64,000 bases of DNA from an uncultured Granulosicoccaceae bacterium (GTDB lineage Bacteria > Pseudomonadota > Gammaproteobacteria > Granulosicoccales > Granulosicoccaceae), in NCBI GenBank assembly GCA_937922675.1, contig CALAJN010000001.1, positions 164,647-228,646 of the forward strand, given 5' to 3'. Positions 56,564 to 64,000 of this stretch are shown here, one piece after another. The position numbers were made by a program, and so were the translations under genes. The stretch's first letter is position 1. Every line of letters begins with the position of its first letter. Under the pieces are notes generated by a model. It was not told where the DNA came from. It did no database searches and saw nothing but the letters and a program-made list of their open reading frames with translations.

Positions 56564-57445
56564 TGCGAACAGTTTTCGTCGGTATTTGCCCGCCAGAGGA
56601 TCCTCACCCAGCACATCGAATAGCGCCAACAGCTTGGCCTTGGGGGCCCCGTCGTTGAGATCTGGTTGCCGTTGCACCAACACCAGTAAATGGTCCATGC
56701 CGCCCTGAACGTCGCCTGCCAGGGCGCTTGCGATGGCCAGTCGGTAGCGGGTCTCGTCGTCGTCCGGATTGGCCGCATGCGCCGCCTGCAGAGCAACAAG
56801 GTCTTCGCTTGCACCGGACTCTCGCGCCAGAGCCACGATCGCGCCCAGGCGCTTGGCCTGAGCACCCTCGCGTTGTGCCTCCGGCAAGGCTTTCAGACAA
56901 CTCTCGGCGGTGTCCAGATCGCCGTCTGCCACGCAAATCTGGCCAAGAGCGAGCAGCACTTCGGCATTCTCGGGATCCGCTGCCTGGGCCTTCTGCAAAA
57001 CGGCTCTGGCTTGCGCGGAGTCTCCGGCTTCCTGCAAGGCCATCGCCTGCATCACCGGAGACTCGGGCTCGGGCTCTGCCTCGGGAGCTGCCGCCTCGCC
57101 GGGTGGCCCCACGTGGGTTTCGAGGAACTTTCGCAGCTCAGGCTCTGGCAGTGCGCCCATGAATTCGTCTACCAGTTGGCGCTCCCGGAACAATTTGACA
57201 GTGGGCAGGCTACGAATGCCGAGCTGTTGGGCGATCTCAGGGTTGGCTTCGGTATCCAGCATCGCAAGGACAAACGCGCCGTTGTATTCGACGGCGAGCT
57301 TTTCGAGCACGGGCGAGAGGGCCTTGCAGGGCCCACACCAGTCTGCCCAGAAGTCCACCAGCACAGGAACCGAGTCGGAACCCTCCACCACGATCTGCAT
57401 GAAATTGCTGGCGTCCAGCTGCACGATGTGCGGCGACTCGGTCAT
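56552..57445 (-). CDS. cnoX: Thioredoxin-TPR chaperedoxin CnoX (YbbN)
   Basis: A 297-residue fusion of a thioredoxin domain (1-110) and a tetratricopeptide region (about 130-290). The active site is a complete WCGPCK (Cys37, Cys40); the E. coli protein lacks the first Cys, so this one is likely redox-active as well as a holdase. CnoX protects proteins from oxidative aggregation and hands them to GroEL. ATG 57445 starts a normal thioredoxin domain (TESPHIVQLDASNF); the longer frame adds 16 unsupported residues. Confidence 0.9.
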   Translation of the reverse strand: MTESPHIVQLDASNFMQIVVEGSDSVPVLVDFWADWCGPCKALSPVLEKLAVEYNGAFVLAMLDTEANPEIAQQLGIRSLPTVKLFRERQLVDEFMGALPEPELRKFLETHVGPPGEAAAPEAEPEPESPVMQAMALQEAGDSAQARAVLQKAQAADPENAEVLLALGQICVADGDLDTAESCLKALPEAQREGAQAKRLGAIVALARESGASEDLVALQAAHAANPDDDETRYRLAIASALAGDVQGGMDHLLVLVQRQPDLNDGAPKAKLLALFDVLGEDPLAGKYRRKLFALLH

Positions 57446-57614
57446 CAAAACTCCAAAATTCGATAAAGGGATGGTGCAAGTGTGTCGCTTCAACGCAGGG
57501 CTTTCAAGGTGCGCGTCATTCGCAACTTACTTCGAGCCCGCGTTTGGAGTGCTGGAGCAGGCAATCTGTGCACTACACTCAGCGACCACCCCTGCCTGAA
57601 TTCCGACACCGCCT

Positions 57615-59501
57615 GTGAGCAGTGCATACGACGCCTCATCCATCGAGGTACTCAGTGGTTTGGACCCGGTGCGCAAGCGTCCGGGCATGTATACCGATAC
57701 TCAACGACCCAACCACCTCGCACAGGAGGTCATCGACAACAGCGTTGATGAGGCGCTGGCCGGGCACGCGAGCGACATTCGCGTGACCTTGTACAGGGAC
57801 GGCTCGGTCGAGGTCATCGATGACGGGCGCGGTATGCCGGTGGACATGCACCCCAAACTCAAGAAGCCGGGTGTCGAGGTCATCCTGAGCACGCTGCATG
57901 CGGGCGGCAAGTTCTCCAATGACAATTATCGCTTTTCCGGTGGTTTGCACGGGGTCGGGGTGTCGGTTGTCAATGCTCTGTCCAAAAAGCTGGAGGTGTC
58001 GATTCGGCGGGGTGGGCACGAGTTCTCGGCAAGCTTTGCCGGTGGCAACATCAAGGACAAGCTCAAACCAACAGGCACGGTAGGAAAGCGCAACACTGGC
58101 ACCCGAATACACTTCTGGCCTGACAAGAAGTATTTTGACTCGGTCAACATCTCACTGCCGCGCCTGCGTCATCTGCTGAGAGCCAAGGCGGTGTTGTGCC
58201 CGGGCTTGCGTGTGCGCTTGACCGATGAGGCTTCAGGAGACAAGGACGACTGGTGCTACGTAGATGGGTTGGTTGATTATCTCCTCAGTGCTGTCGAGGG
58301 CTTCACAGGCCTGCCGAATGCACCACTCAGTGCGAGCATGACGTCAGCCGGTGAAGTCGCTGATTGGGCTGTCCTGTGGCTGCCAGAAGGTGGCGATCTG
58401 GTGCAAGAGAGCTATGTGAATCTGGTACCAACAGCGCAGGGCGGCACTCACGTCAATGGGTTGCGTACGGGTTTGACCGACGCAATACGCGATTTTGCTG
58501 ACCTGCGAAATCTGGTGCCGCGGGGTGTAAAGATCACACCCGAAGATGTCTGGGATCGCGTCTCCTACGTGTTGTCGGTCAAGCTCGCTGATCCACAATT
58601 CTCCGGTCAAACCAAGGAGCGTTTGTCCTCGCGTGAGTGCGCAGCTTTTGTGTCAGGCGCGGTCAAGGATCATACGGCACAGTGGTTGAACCAACACCCC
58701 GAGACAGGTGATCAGCTGGCGCAGCATGCCATTGCCAACGCGCAGTCACGCGCACGTTCCGGCAAGAAGGTGGTCAGAAAGAAGGTCGCTTCAGGGCCTG
58801 CCTTACCTGGCAAGCTCGCTGATTGCTCGTCAACTGACTTGTCACGTACCGAGCTTTTTCTGGTCGAGGGGGACTCGGCTGGTGGATCTGCCAAGCAGGC
58901 GCGCGATCGCGAGTTTCAGGCCATCATGCCGCTGCGTGGCAAGATACTGAATACTTGGGAGGCAGAGATTGATCAGATACTCGGCAGTGCCGAGGTCGCC
59001 GACATCTCTGTCGCCATTGGCATCGAGCCCGGCAGCACGAATCTTGACAAGCTGCGCTACGGCAAGATCTGCATCTTGGCGGATGCTGATTCAGATGGTG
59101 CGCATATCGCCACACTCTTGTGCGCCTTGTTTGTGCGTCACTTTCATGCCCTGGTTGAGGCAGGGCATGTCTATATCGCGATGCCACCCTTGTATCGCGT
59201 GGATGTGGGCAAGGAGGTGTTCTATGCCGTGGATGACGCCGAGCGTCGGGCCATCATGGGCCGTATTGAAGCGGAAAAGAAGAAGGGCAAGGTCAGTGTC
59301 ACGCGCTTTAAGGGTCTGGGCGAAATGAATCCATTGCAACTGAGGGAAACCTCGGTGGCACCGGATACACGACGCCTTGTCAGACTCACCATTGAAAACG
59401 GCGATGAAACCAACGGCACCATGGATATGATGCTTGCCAAGAAACGCGCGCCAGACCGAAAGCGCTGGCTGGAGAGCAAGGGCGACCTTGCGGACGTCTG
59501 A
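57615..59501 (+). CDS. parE: DNA topoisomerase IV subunit B
   Basis: A 628-residue GHKL-ATPase/TOPRIM subunit that, with ParC, decatenates replicated chromosomes. KRPGMYTDT and DEALAGHASDIRV, the ATP-lid KFSNDNYRFSGGLHGVG, the TOPRIM motif EGDSAGGSAKQARD near residue 417 and DADSDGAHI near 490 are intact. Length and the short C-terminus match ParE and not GyrB (~800 residues). GTG start. The next gene begins five bases after the stop. Confidence 0.95.
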   Translation: MSSAYDASSIEVLSGLDPVRKRPGMYTDTQRPNHLAQEVIDNSVDEALAGHASDIRVTLYRDGSVEVIDDGRGMPVDMHPKLKKPGVEVILSTLHAGGKFSNDNYRFSGGLHGVGVSVVNALSKKLEVSIRRGGHEFSASFAGGNIKDKLKPTGTVGKRNTGTRIHFWPDKKYFDSVNISLPRLRHLLRAKAVLCPGLRVRLTDEASGDKDDWCYVDGLVDYLLSAVEGFTGLPNAPLSASMTSAGEVADWAVLWLPEGGDLVQESYVNLVPTAQGGTHVNGLRTGLTDAIRDFADLRNLVPRGVKITPEDVWDRVSYVLSVKLADPQFSGQTKERLSSRECAAFVSGAVKDHTAQWLNQHPETGDQLAQHAIANAQSRARSGKKVVRKKVASGPALPGKLADCSSTDLSRTELFLVEGDSAGGSAKQARDREFQAIMPLRGKILNTWEAEIDQILGSAEVADISVAIGIEPGSTNLDKLRYGKICILADADSDGAHIATLLCALFVRHFHALVEAGHVYIAMPPLYRVDVGKEVFYAVDDAERRAIMGRIEAEKKKGKVSVTRFKGLGEMNPLQLRETSVAPDTRRLVRLTIENGDETNGTMDMMLAKKRAPDRKRWLESKGDLADV

Positions 59502-59506
59502 CGTAG

Positions 59507-60556
59507 ATGCCATCGCCGCTCTCACTTGAATATCCTGTCGAGTTGCCGCCTGCACCGGGCACACGAATACGGCTGGTCGACGGGATAGATTGGATCTATC
59601 AGCCCCTTCCATTCCGCCTGAATCATGTCAACTGCTGGTGGCTGGATGGCGGGGAGGGTCAGTGTGTGCAGGTCGATACAGGAATCGCAAGCGATACGAC
59701 GCGCAAGAACTGGGCTCAGGCGCTGCAGGGCAGGCAGCCCGATAGCTTGCTGGTCACCCACTTTCATCCTGATCACTCCGGGCTTGCCGGCGAGTACGCG
59801 CGAGCAGGTGCCTCGATGCTGTCGAGCGAAATCGAAATGACGCTGTCAGAAAACATCTGCAGTAGAAGCGATGCTGATTTTGGGCATCTGTATGCCGAAT
59901 GGTATGTGCAAAATGGCCTTGACGAGGAAGTTGTCGCAACTGCACGCACGGCGGGTAACGTCTATCGCAAGATCATGTCGGAGCCAGCTCCGTTGGATGT
60001 ATTCACGTGGCTTGCGCATGATCAGCCAGTAAGCCTTGGGGGACGCACTTGGCGTGTTCTGCATGGTGCGGGCCATGCGCCTGCGATGGTGATGCTGTTT
60101 GATGAGACCGAAAAGCTGTTGATCGCAGCTGATCAGGTGCTCCCCGGCATTACACCCAATGTCAGTGCTGGGGCAAGAAGCCTTGCCGAGCCTGTGCCCT
60201 TCGGGCTCCATGAGCCCGATCCCTTGCAGCGCTTTCTGGATACACTACATGAGCTGCGAAAACTGCCGAGTGACACTCTGGTCTTGCCCTCGCATGGCTT
60301 GCCATTTCGGGGCTTGCATGCACGCCTGGATCAGTTGTGTGCCCATCATGAAACACGTTTAGTGCTGGTGAAGGAGGCCTGCGCTGAGCCAAAAACGGCC
60401 GCCGAGTTGTTTGCTGTGTTGTTTGGCAAGCGGATGGATGCGCAGCAGATGGCCTTTGCTCTGGGTGAGAGTCTGGCGCACGCTGATCATCTTGTTGCAC
60501 AAGGCGAGATGCAGTGTGCCGAGGAAGGCGGTGTCTGGCGATACACGTGTGTGTGA
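59507..60556 (+). CDS. Metallo-beta-lactamase-fold hydrolase
   Basis: A 349-residue protein with the metal-binding motif THFHPDH (residues 84-90), a downstream GAGHAP His, AADQVLP Asp and a final PSHGLP His, which is the full glyoxalase II-like ligand set. A helical C-terminal region (about 255-349) resembles that of LACTB2-like and related enzymes acting on thioesters or nucleic acids, but substrate cannot be stated. Starting five bases after parE, it is co-transcribed with it, a pairing seen in other gammaproteobacteria to my recollection. Confidence 0.8.
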   Translation: MPSPLSLEYPVELPPAPGTRIRLVDGIDWIYQPLPFRLNHVNCWWLDGGEGQCVQVDTGIASDTTRKNWAQALQGRQPDSLLVTHFHPDHSGLAGEYARAGASMLSSEIEMTLSENICSRSDADFGHLYAEWYVQNGLDEEVVATARTAGNVYRKIMSEPAPLDVFTWLAHDQPVSLGGRTWRVLHGAGHAPAMVMLFDETEKLLIAADQVLPGITPNVSAGARSLAEPVPFGLHEPDPLQRFLDTLHELRKLPSDTLVLPSHGLPFRGLHARLDQLCAHHETRLVLVKEACAEPKTAAELFAVLFGKRMDAQQMAFALGESLAHADHLVAQGEMQCAEEGGVWRYTCV

Positions 60557-60857
60557 TGTCGACCTTTGCGTGCAGCACGGATGCTAGGCCGCAAGAGATA
60601 GCCAGCTAACGGAGACACAAGCCTTGAGCGAGAAGACCATCTGGACCTGGTGGCGTGGTGATTGGCATCAAGGCGATACTCGTATCCTTATCGCCAAGCG
60701 GGTGCGTCAGTTGTATTGGGATTGGGCGCTCGCACAAGCCCAGGGGCACGCTTTGGTGCATTGTTTCTAGGGCGTCACAAAGGAACTGGCTGAATGATGG
60801 GGAGCTCTGCAACTGGCGTACAGGACGTGTTGCGATGCAGTTGTCAGTCGTACCCGT
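60557..60857. other. Intergenic region between MBL hydrolase and znuB
   Basis: Some 300 bases between convergent genes. The only candidate is the short TTG-initiated frame at 60624-60770. No clear terminator hairpin was found. Confidence 0.4.
60624..60770 (+). CDS. Possible small Trp-rich protein
   Basis: A 48-codon frame starting at TTG with GGAG nine bases upstream, reading SEKTIWTWWRGDWHQGD and later QLYWDWALAQAQ. Six Trp in 48 residues is unusual. It could be a remnant of a larger gene or chance; I recognise no family. Confidence 0.25.
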   Translation: MSEKTIWTWWRGDWHQGDTRILIAKRVRQLYWDWALAQAQGHALVHCF

Positions 60858-61661
60858 TCATGCCATACGTGCTTTGAGTAAAAGTCCGGCCAGATGGCTG
60901 GCAGCGAAGATCAATGCGGCAACGCACACAATCGTGGGGCCAGCTGGCGTATCGAGAACAAATGCAGCACGTAGGCCGAGCACGGCGGATAGCGCACCTA
61001 TGATGGCGGCAACAATCGCCATGCGCTCAGGCGATCCGCTCAAAGGTCTAGCCGCTGCTGAGGGGATGATCAGCATTGCAGCGATCAATAGAACGCCAAT
61101 GACCTTGATGGCAACGGCGACCACCAGAGCAAGAGCCACTGTCAATACCAATTGCTCGCGTCTTGGATTCAGACCGCTGGCATAGGCGAAGTCTTCACTA
61201 AGCGTGGCTGTGAGCAGGGCAGACCAGCGCCATGTGATCAAGGTAATGACCAACGCAACACCGCTCCAGATGATGACCAGATCGTTGTGCGAGACAGCAA
61301 GAATATCTCCAAAGAGATAGGCCATCAGATCGATACGGATGCCTGACAGAAAAGACGCTGCAACCAGTCCGAATGCCAGCGCAGAGTGTGCCAATACACC
61401 AAGCAATGTATCCATTGCATAGCCTTTCCCGGCGAGCAAGCTGACAGTCAGGGCCATTAGCAAGGCAATCGCCATGGCTCCTGCAAACACGGAGATGGAC
61501 AATGCGAGTGACAATGCAACACCGAGGATCGCAGCATGCGCCGTAGCATCCCCAAAGTAGGCCATACGTCGCCACACAACGAAGCAGCCGAGTGGGGCAG
61601 CAGCAAGTGCAACGCCGACACCTGCCAGTGCTGCGCGTACCATGAAATCGTCAAGAATCAC
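60858..61661 (-). CDS. znuB: Zinc ABC transporter permease ZnuB
   Basis: A 267-residue inner-membrane permease of the metal-ABC-3 family with about eight hydrophobic segments. AAPLGCFVVWRRMAYFGDATAHAAILGVAL near the N-terminus and GVLLIAAMLIIPSAAARPL near 185 are family motifs. It imports zinc with ZnuC and ZnuA, and its start overlaps the znuC stop by four bases. Last gene of zur-znuC-znuB. Confidence 0.93.
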   Translation of the reverse strand: MILDDFMVRAALAGVGVALAAAPLGCFVVWRRMAYFGDATAHAAILGVALSLALSISVFAGAMAIALLMALTVSLLAGKGYAMDTLLGVLAHSALAFGLVAASFLSGIRIDLMAYLFGDILAVSHNDLVIIWSGVALVITLITWRWSALLTATLSEDFAYASGLNPRREQLVLTVALALVVAVAIKVIGVLLIAAMLIIPSAAARPLSGSPERMAIVAAIIGALSAVLGLRAAFVLDTPAGPTIVCVAALIFAASHLAGLLLKARMA

Positions 61662-62461
61662 TGCGGTGGATAATTCTGTTGTGTATCCGGGCCATGAGGG
61701 TGTGCATGATTCTGATCATGAGGCGTCGCCTCGCCCTCATTGAGATGATCGTCGTGATGGTGGTGATCATGCTCGTGCCGATACAGCGCGAGGGCACCGT
61801 GAGTGCCGCTGCCGAATAGCGCGCGGTACTCCGGCGCTGATGCCACGACGGCAGGCGTGCCCTGACAGCACACATGGCCGTTGAGGCAGATGACGCGGTC
61901 CGAGGCGCTCATCACGACGTGCAGCTCATGACTGATCATCAGTACCGCGCACTCCGTGTTGTTTCGAACCTTCTCGATCTGTTGGTAGAATGCAGCAGAG
62001 CCTTGTTGGTCCAGGCCCTGTGTGGCCTCGTCGAGTAACAGCACGTCTGGCCCGCCGAGCAGTGCCCGTGCCAGAAGCACACGCTGAAACTGACCTCCAG
62101 ACAACTGGGACATCTGTCGTGAAGACAGATCGGGCACGCCGGCATCACTCAGGGCTTTTTCGATGAGCTTGTCATTCACTCGCCTGGGGAGCTGCAGAAA
62201 CCGTGCGACATCCATCGGCAAGGTCGGGTCTATATGCAGGCGTTGCGGTACATAACCGATCTTGAGCCCTCGGCTGCGCGTGACACGCCCCGCCGACGGT
62301 CTCACCGCACCGATAATGGCGCGCAAGAGGCTGGTCTTGCCCGAGCCGTTGGGCCCGACGATCGTCACGATCTCGCTTGGCTCTACGCGGAGTGATACGT
62401 TGGACAGGGCGGTTCGCCCCGCGTATCGAACGCTGAGTTGTTCAACCTGCAGAAGACTCAC
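61658..62461 (-). CDS. znuC: Zinc ABC transporter ATPase ZnuC
   Basis: A 267-residue ABC ATPase. Walker A GPNGSGKT near residue 37, signature LSGGQFQRVLLARAL near 120 and Walker B VLLLDEATQG are present. The C-terminal ~40 residues are a histidine/aspartate-rich tail (RHEHDHHHHDDH and DQNHAHPHG), a metal-binding extension often found in ZnuC. It overlaps zur and znuB by four bases on either side. Confidence 0.93.
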   Translation of the reverse strand: MSLLQVEQLSVRYAGRTALSNVSLRVEPSEIVTIVGPNGSGKTSLLRAIIGAVRPSAGRVTRSRGLKIGYVPQRLHIDPTLPMDVARFLQLPRRVNDKLIEKALSDAGVPDLSSRQMSQLSGGQFQRVLLARALLGGPDVLLLDEATQGLDQQGSAAFYQQIEKVRNNTECAVLMISHELHVVMSASDRVICLNGHVCCQGTPAVVASAPEYRALFGSGTHGALALYRHEHDHHHHDDHLNEGEATPHDQNHAHPHGPDTQQNYPPQ

Positions 62462-62979
62462 TGATCTGGGCGCTCCTTCACGTCAACACAGGAGGGGCAG
62501 ACACCAATAGCCTCGACCATGGTTTTTTCTATCTGAAAGCCTGCAGCGCGAGCAGTTGCCCCAAGTGCGCCACGGGCAGGCTCTGCGTGAGTTTCGGCAA
62601 CGCCGTCACACAGTCGGCAGATCATGAATGCCGGCGCGTGAGTTTGCCCCGGGTTCACACAAGCAACAAAGGCGTTGAGCCGCTCGACCTTGTGGGCAAG
62701 ATCATGCGCTATCAAGAACTCAAGCGCTCGATAGGCAACAGGTGGCTGGGAGCTCAGACCTGCGTCTCGGAGCTGTTCAAGGATGGCGTAGGCACCCATG
62801 GGGCGCCCCTGCATCAGGAGAATCTCAAACACCTTGCGGCGCAGGTCCGTGAATCTTGCGCCGTCCTTGTTGCAACGCTCTTCAGCGATGGTCATGGAGT
62901 AGCTCAGGCTGTCCTTGTGTGTGCCGAGCCTGCGATGCGCTGGGGTTCGCCTGCCAACGTGGCGACTTTGTCTTGACAT
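62458..62979 (-). CDS. zur: Zinc uptake regulator Zur (Fur family)
   Basis: A 173-residue Fur-family repressor from ATG 62979; the frame is open upstream across znuA's start but that part is not conserved. A winged-helix domain (ARFTDLRRKVFEILLMQGRP and PPVAYRALEFLIAHDLAHKV) is followed by the dimerisation domain with two structural zinc CxxC pairs, CRLC and CPSC. Zur represses zinc uptake genes when zinc is plentiful, here znuCB in the same operon and the divergent znuA. The 50-base gap to znuA should carry the operator. Confidence 0.9.
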   Translation of the reverse strand: MSRQSRHVGRRTPAHRRLGTHKDSLSYSMTIAEERCNKDGARFTDLRRKVFEILLMQGRPMGAYAILEQLRDAGLSSQPPVAYRALEFLIAHDLAHKVERLNAFVACVNPGQTHAPAFMICRLCDGVAETHAEPARGALGATARAAGFQIEKTMVEAIGVCPSCVDVKERPDQ

Positions 62980-63029
62980 CGAGTCGCTTCCCAGTGACAG
63001 TAGCGCAATAATGTAACAGAAATCGAATA
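62980..63029. promoter_or_regulatory. Divergent zur/znuA control region
   Basis: A 50-base gap, AT-rich at its znuA end. AATAATG occurs at 63007-63013 and again at 63026-63032, where it overlaps the znuA ATG, and TGTAACA lies at 63012-63018. These may be parts of a Zur site, but no full palindrome matches the known Zur box. Confidence 0.35.
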
Positions 63030-63974
63030 ATGCCTTCCACGTATTTTCCTTGGGTGCCCGCGGTGTTGCTTGCATCAGGCCTGGTATCCGGTGGTGTGCG
63101 CGCGGATGCGCCTCGGGTTGCCGCTGACATCGCACCGGTGCACTCGCTGGTTGCACGGGTCATGGAGGGTGTTGGATCGCCTGAACTGATCGTGTCGTCC
63201 GGCGCCAGTCCACATGAGTACAGCCTGCGTCCATCGGAAGCGAGCGCATTGCAAGCAGCGGATGTCGTGTTCTGGGTCAGCCCATTGCTGACACCCTGGA
63301 TGGGTGATGCGATCACCGGCTTGTCCGGCGCCGCTGTCGTTACCGAGCTTGTGCAAGTGGAAGGTACGACCACGCTTGATTTTCGCGAAGGGGCGATGTT
63401 CGAGGAACATGAGCACCACGGTGATGAGCACCACGGTGATGAGCACGATGGTGATGAGCACGATGGACATGACCCTCATGCCTGGCTCTCTGTGGACAAT
63501 GGCATGCTGTGGCTGGAGGCGATCGCCGAGCAGTTGTCGGACGTGGATCCGGACAACGCGCAAACCTATGCCGCAAACGCGTTGGCTGCACAGTCGGAAC
63601 TCGAGGCGTTGAGTATGGAGATTGAGTCAATGCTTGAGCCGATTCGCAACGGACGCTTCATCGTCTTCCACGATGCCTACCAATACTTTGAAAGACGTTT
63701 TGATATGGCCGCCGCTGGTGCAATCTCGCTCAGTGATGCACAGGATCCGAGTCCTGCTCGCATCGCGGAGATACGTGATCGAGTTGCCGAGGATGATATC
63801 GATTGCGTGCTGGCAGAACCCCAGTTCAATCGAGGGATCGTCGACACGGTGCTCGATGGCACCGGCGCATCCACAGGAGTCATGGATCCACTCGGAGCGG
63901 AGCTGGAGCCAGGCCCAGAGCTGTATCCGCAGTTGCTGCGCAACCTGGCTACCACCTTGGTGCAGTGTTTGTAG
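63030..63974 (+). CDS. znuA: Zinc ABC transporter, periplasmic zinc-binding protein ZnuA
   Basis: A 314-residue binding protein with an export signal (WVPAVLLASGLVSGGVRA). It shows the cluster 9 fold: His in ASPHEY near residue 68, a His/Asp-rich charged loop (about 126-149) characteristic of zinc specificity, then HDPHAWLS, and later FHDAYQYFERRF and AEPQFN. It captures zinc for ZnuBC and is divergent from their operon. The loop is encoded by four 15-bp repeats. Confidence 0.94.
   Translation: MPSTYFPWVPAVLLASGLVSGGVRADAPRVAADIAPVHSLVARVMEGVGSPELIVSSGASPHEYSLRPSEASALQAADVVFWVSPLLTPWMGDAITGLSGAAVVTELVQVEGTTTLDFREGAMFEEHEHHGDEHHGDEHDGDEHDGHDPHAWLSVDNGMLWLEAIAEQLSDVDPDNAQTYAANALAAQSELEALSMEIESMLEPIRNGRFIVFHDAYQYFERRFDMAAAGAISLSDAQDPSPARIAEIRDRVAEDDIDCVLAEPQFNRGIVDTVLDGTGASTGVMDPLGAELEPGPELYPQLLRNLATTLVQCL
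63411..63470 (+). repeat. 15-bp tandem repeats encoding the ZnuA His-rich loop
   Basis: Four imperfect in-frame copies of GAGCACCACGGTGAT (63411-63425, 63426-63440, 63441-63455, 63456-63470) encode EHHGD/EHDGD units. The loop length could vary by slippage without breaking the frame. Confidence 0.85.
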
Positions 63975-64000
63975 GGCGGGTTGCTCGGACCAGGTAGTTG

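Noticed and set aside
60655..61185. Rightward frame antisense to znuB
   Set aside because: It lies mostly opposite znuB's membrane segments and has no ribosome-binding site or family.
62980..63029. Classical Zur box between zur and znuA
   Set aside because: Only short AATAATG direct repeats and a TGTAACA were seen; no full palindrome, so it is listed only as a control region.

Overview
The window is a chromosomal segment of a gammaproteobacterium with a GC-rich genome. Support comes from gene orders and families: rimP-nusA-infB-rbfA-truB-rpsO-pnp, sdhCDAB followed by sdhE and a YgfX-like gene, pdxJ-acpS, ygfZ, tadA, parE and a zur/znu locus. The many secreted lipoproteins, glycoside hydrolase family 16 (GH16) proteins, calcium-binding TSP3 repeats and a large PilY1 adhesin suggest an aquatic, surface- or polysaccharide-associated lifestyle. 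A Granulosicoccus-like lineage is only a guess. I saw no insertion sequence, prophage or CRISPR array.

Layout. 1-4.5 kb: the 3' end of a branched-chain amino acid permease gene, a broken leucine-rich-repeat gene, glcD-glcE and an initiator tRNA. 4.7-9.1 kb: a secreted GH16 enzyme and a tungstate importer (tupB-tupC-tupA). 9.2-19.6 kb: agmatinase, then the transcription/translation operon from rimP to pnp with a terminator-bearing leader. 19.6-24 kb: a 1463-residue PilY1-type adhesin. 24.4-32.6 kb: tadA, acetyl-CoA synthetase, then a leftward gene string (alpha/beta hydrolase, stomatin, NfeD, ligase-associated DExH helicase, PdeM). 32.6-37.2 kb: lutABC lactate oxidation genes with a HAD phosphatase, then a D-amino-acid transaminase. 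37.3-49.3 kb: an accessory block of eight genes, nearly all for exported proteins (M64 metallopeptidase lipoprotein, coiled-coil membrane protein, TSP3 lipoprotein, active and degenerate GH16 lipoproteins, an outer-membrane barrel). 49.3-56.6 kb: the succinate dehydrogenase operon with two kinds of assembly factor, fused to pdxJ-acpS, and facing ygfZ. 56.6-60.6 kb: CnoX-like thioredoxin, parE and a metallo-beta-lactamase-fold hydrolase. 60.9-64 kb: zinc uptake, zur-znuC-znuB divergent from znuA.

Most notable observations. (1) An LRR gene is frameshifted by four copies of an 8-bp tandem repeat; two copies would restore a perfect 22-residue repeat ladder, so it is either a pseudogene or a slippage switch. 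(2) The helicase reading frame, including its Walker A motif, is open about 100 codons upstream of the first ATG/GTG/TTG, so it probably starts at CTG or ATC overlapping the nfeD stop; ygfX shows the same problem. (3) One of three GH16 proteins has lost its catalytic nucleophile (RxFxxE in place of ExDxxE) and lies 12 bp after an outer-membrane barrel gene. (4) PilY1 carries two adhesion-like modules inside its von Willebrand domain and has no pilin genes beside it. (5) The initiator tRNA has a U1-U72 mismatch. The 37-49 kb surface-protein block is the best candidate for an undescribed system, but its function is not shown by sequence alone.
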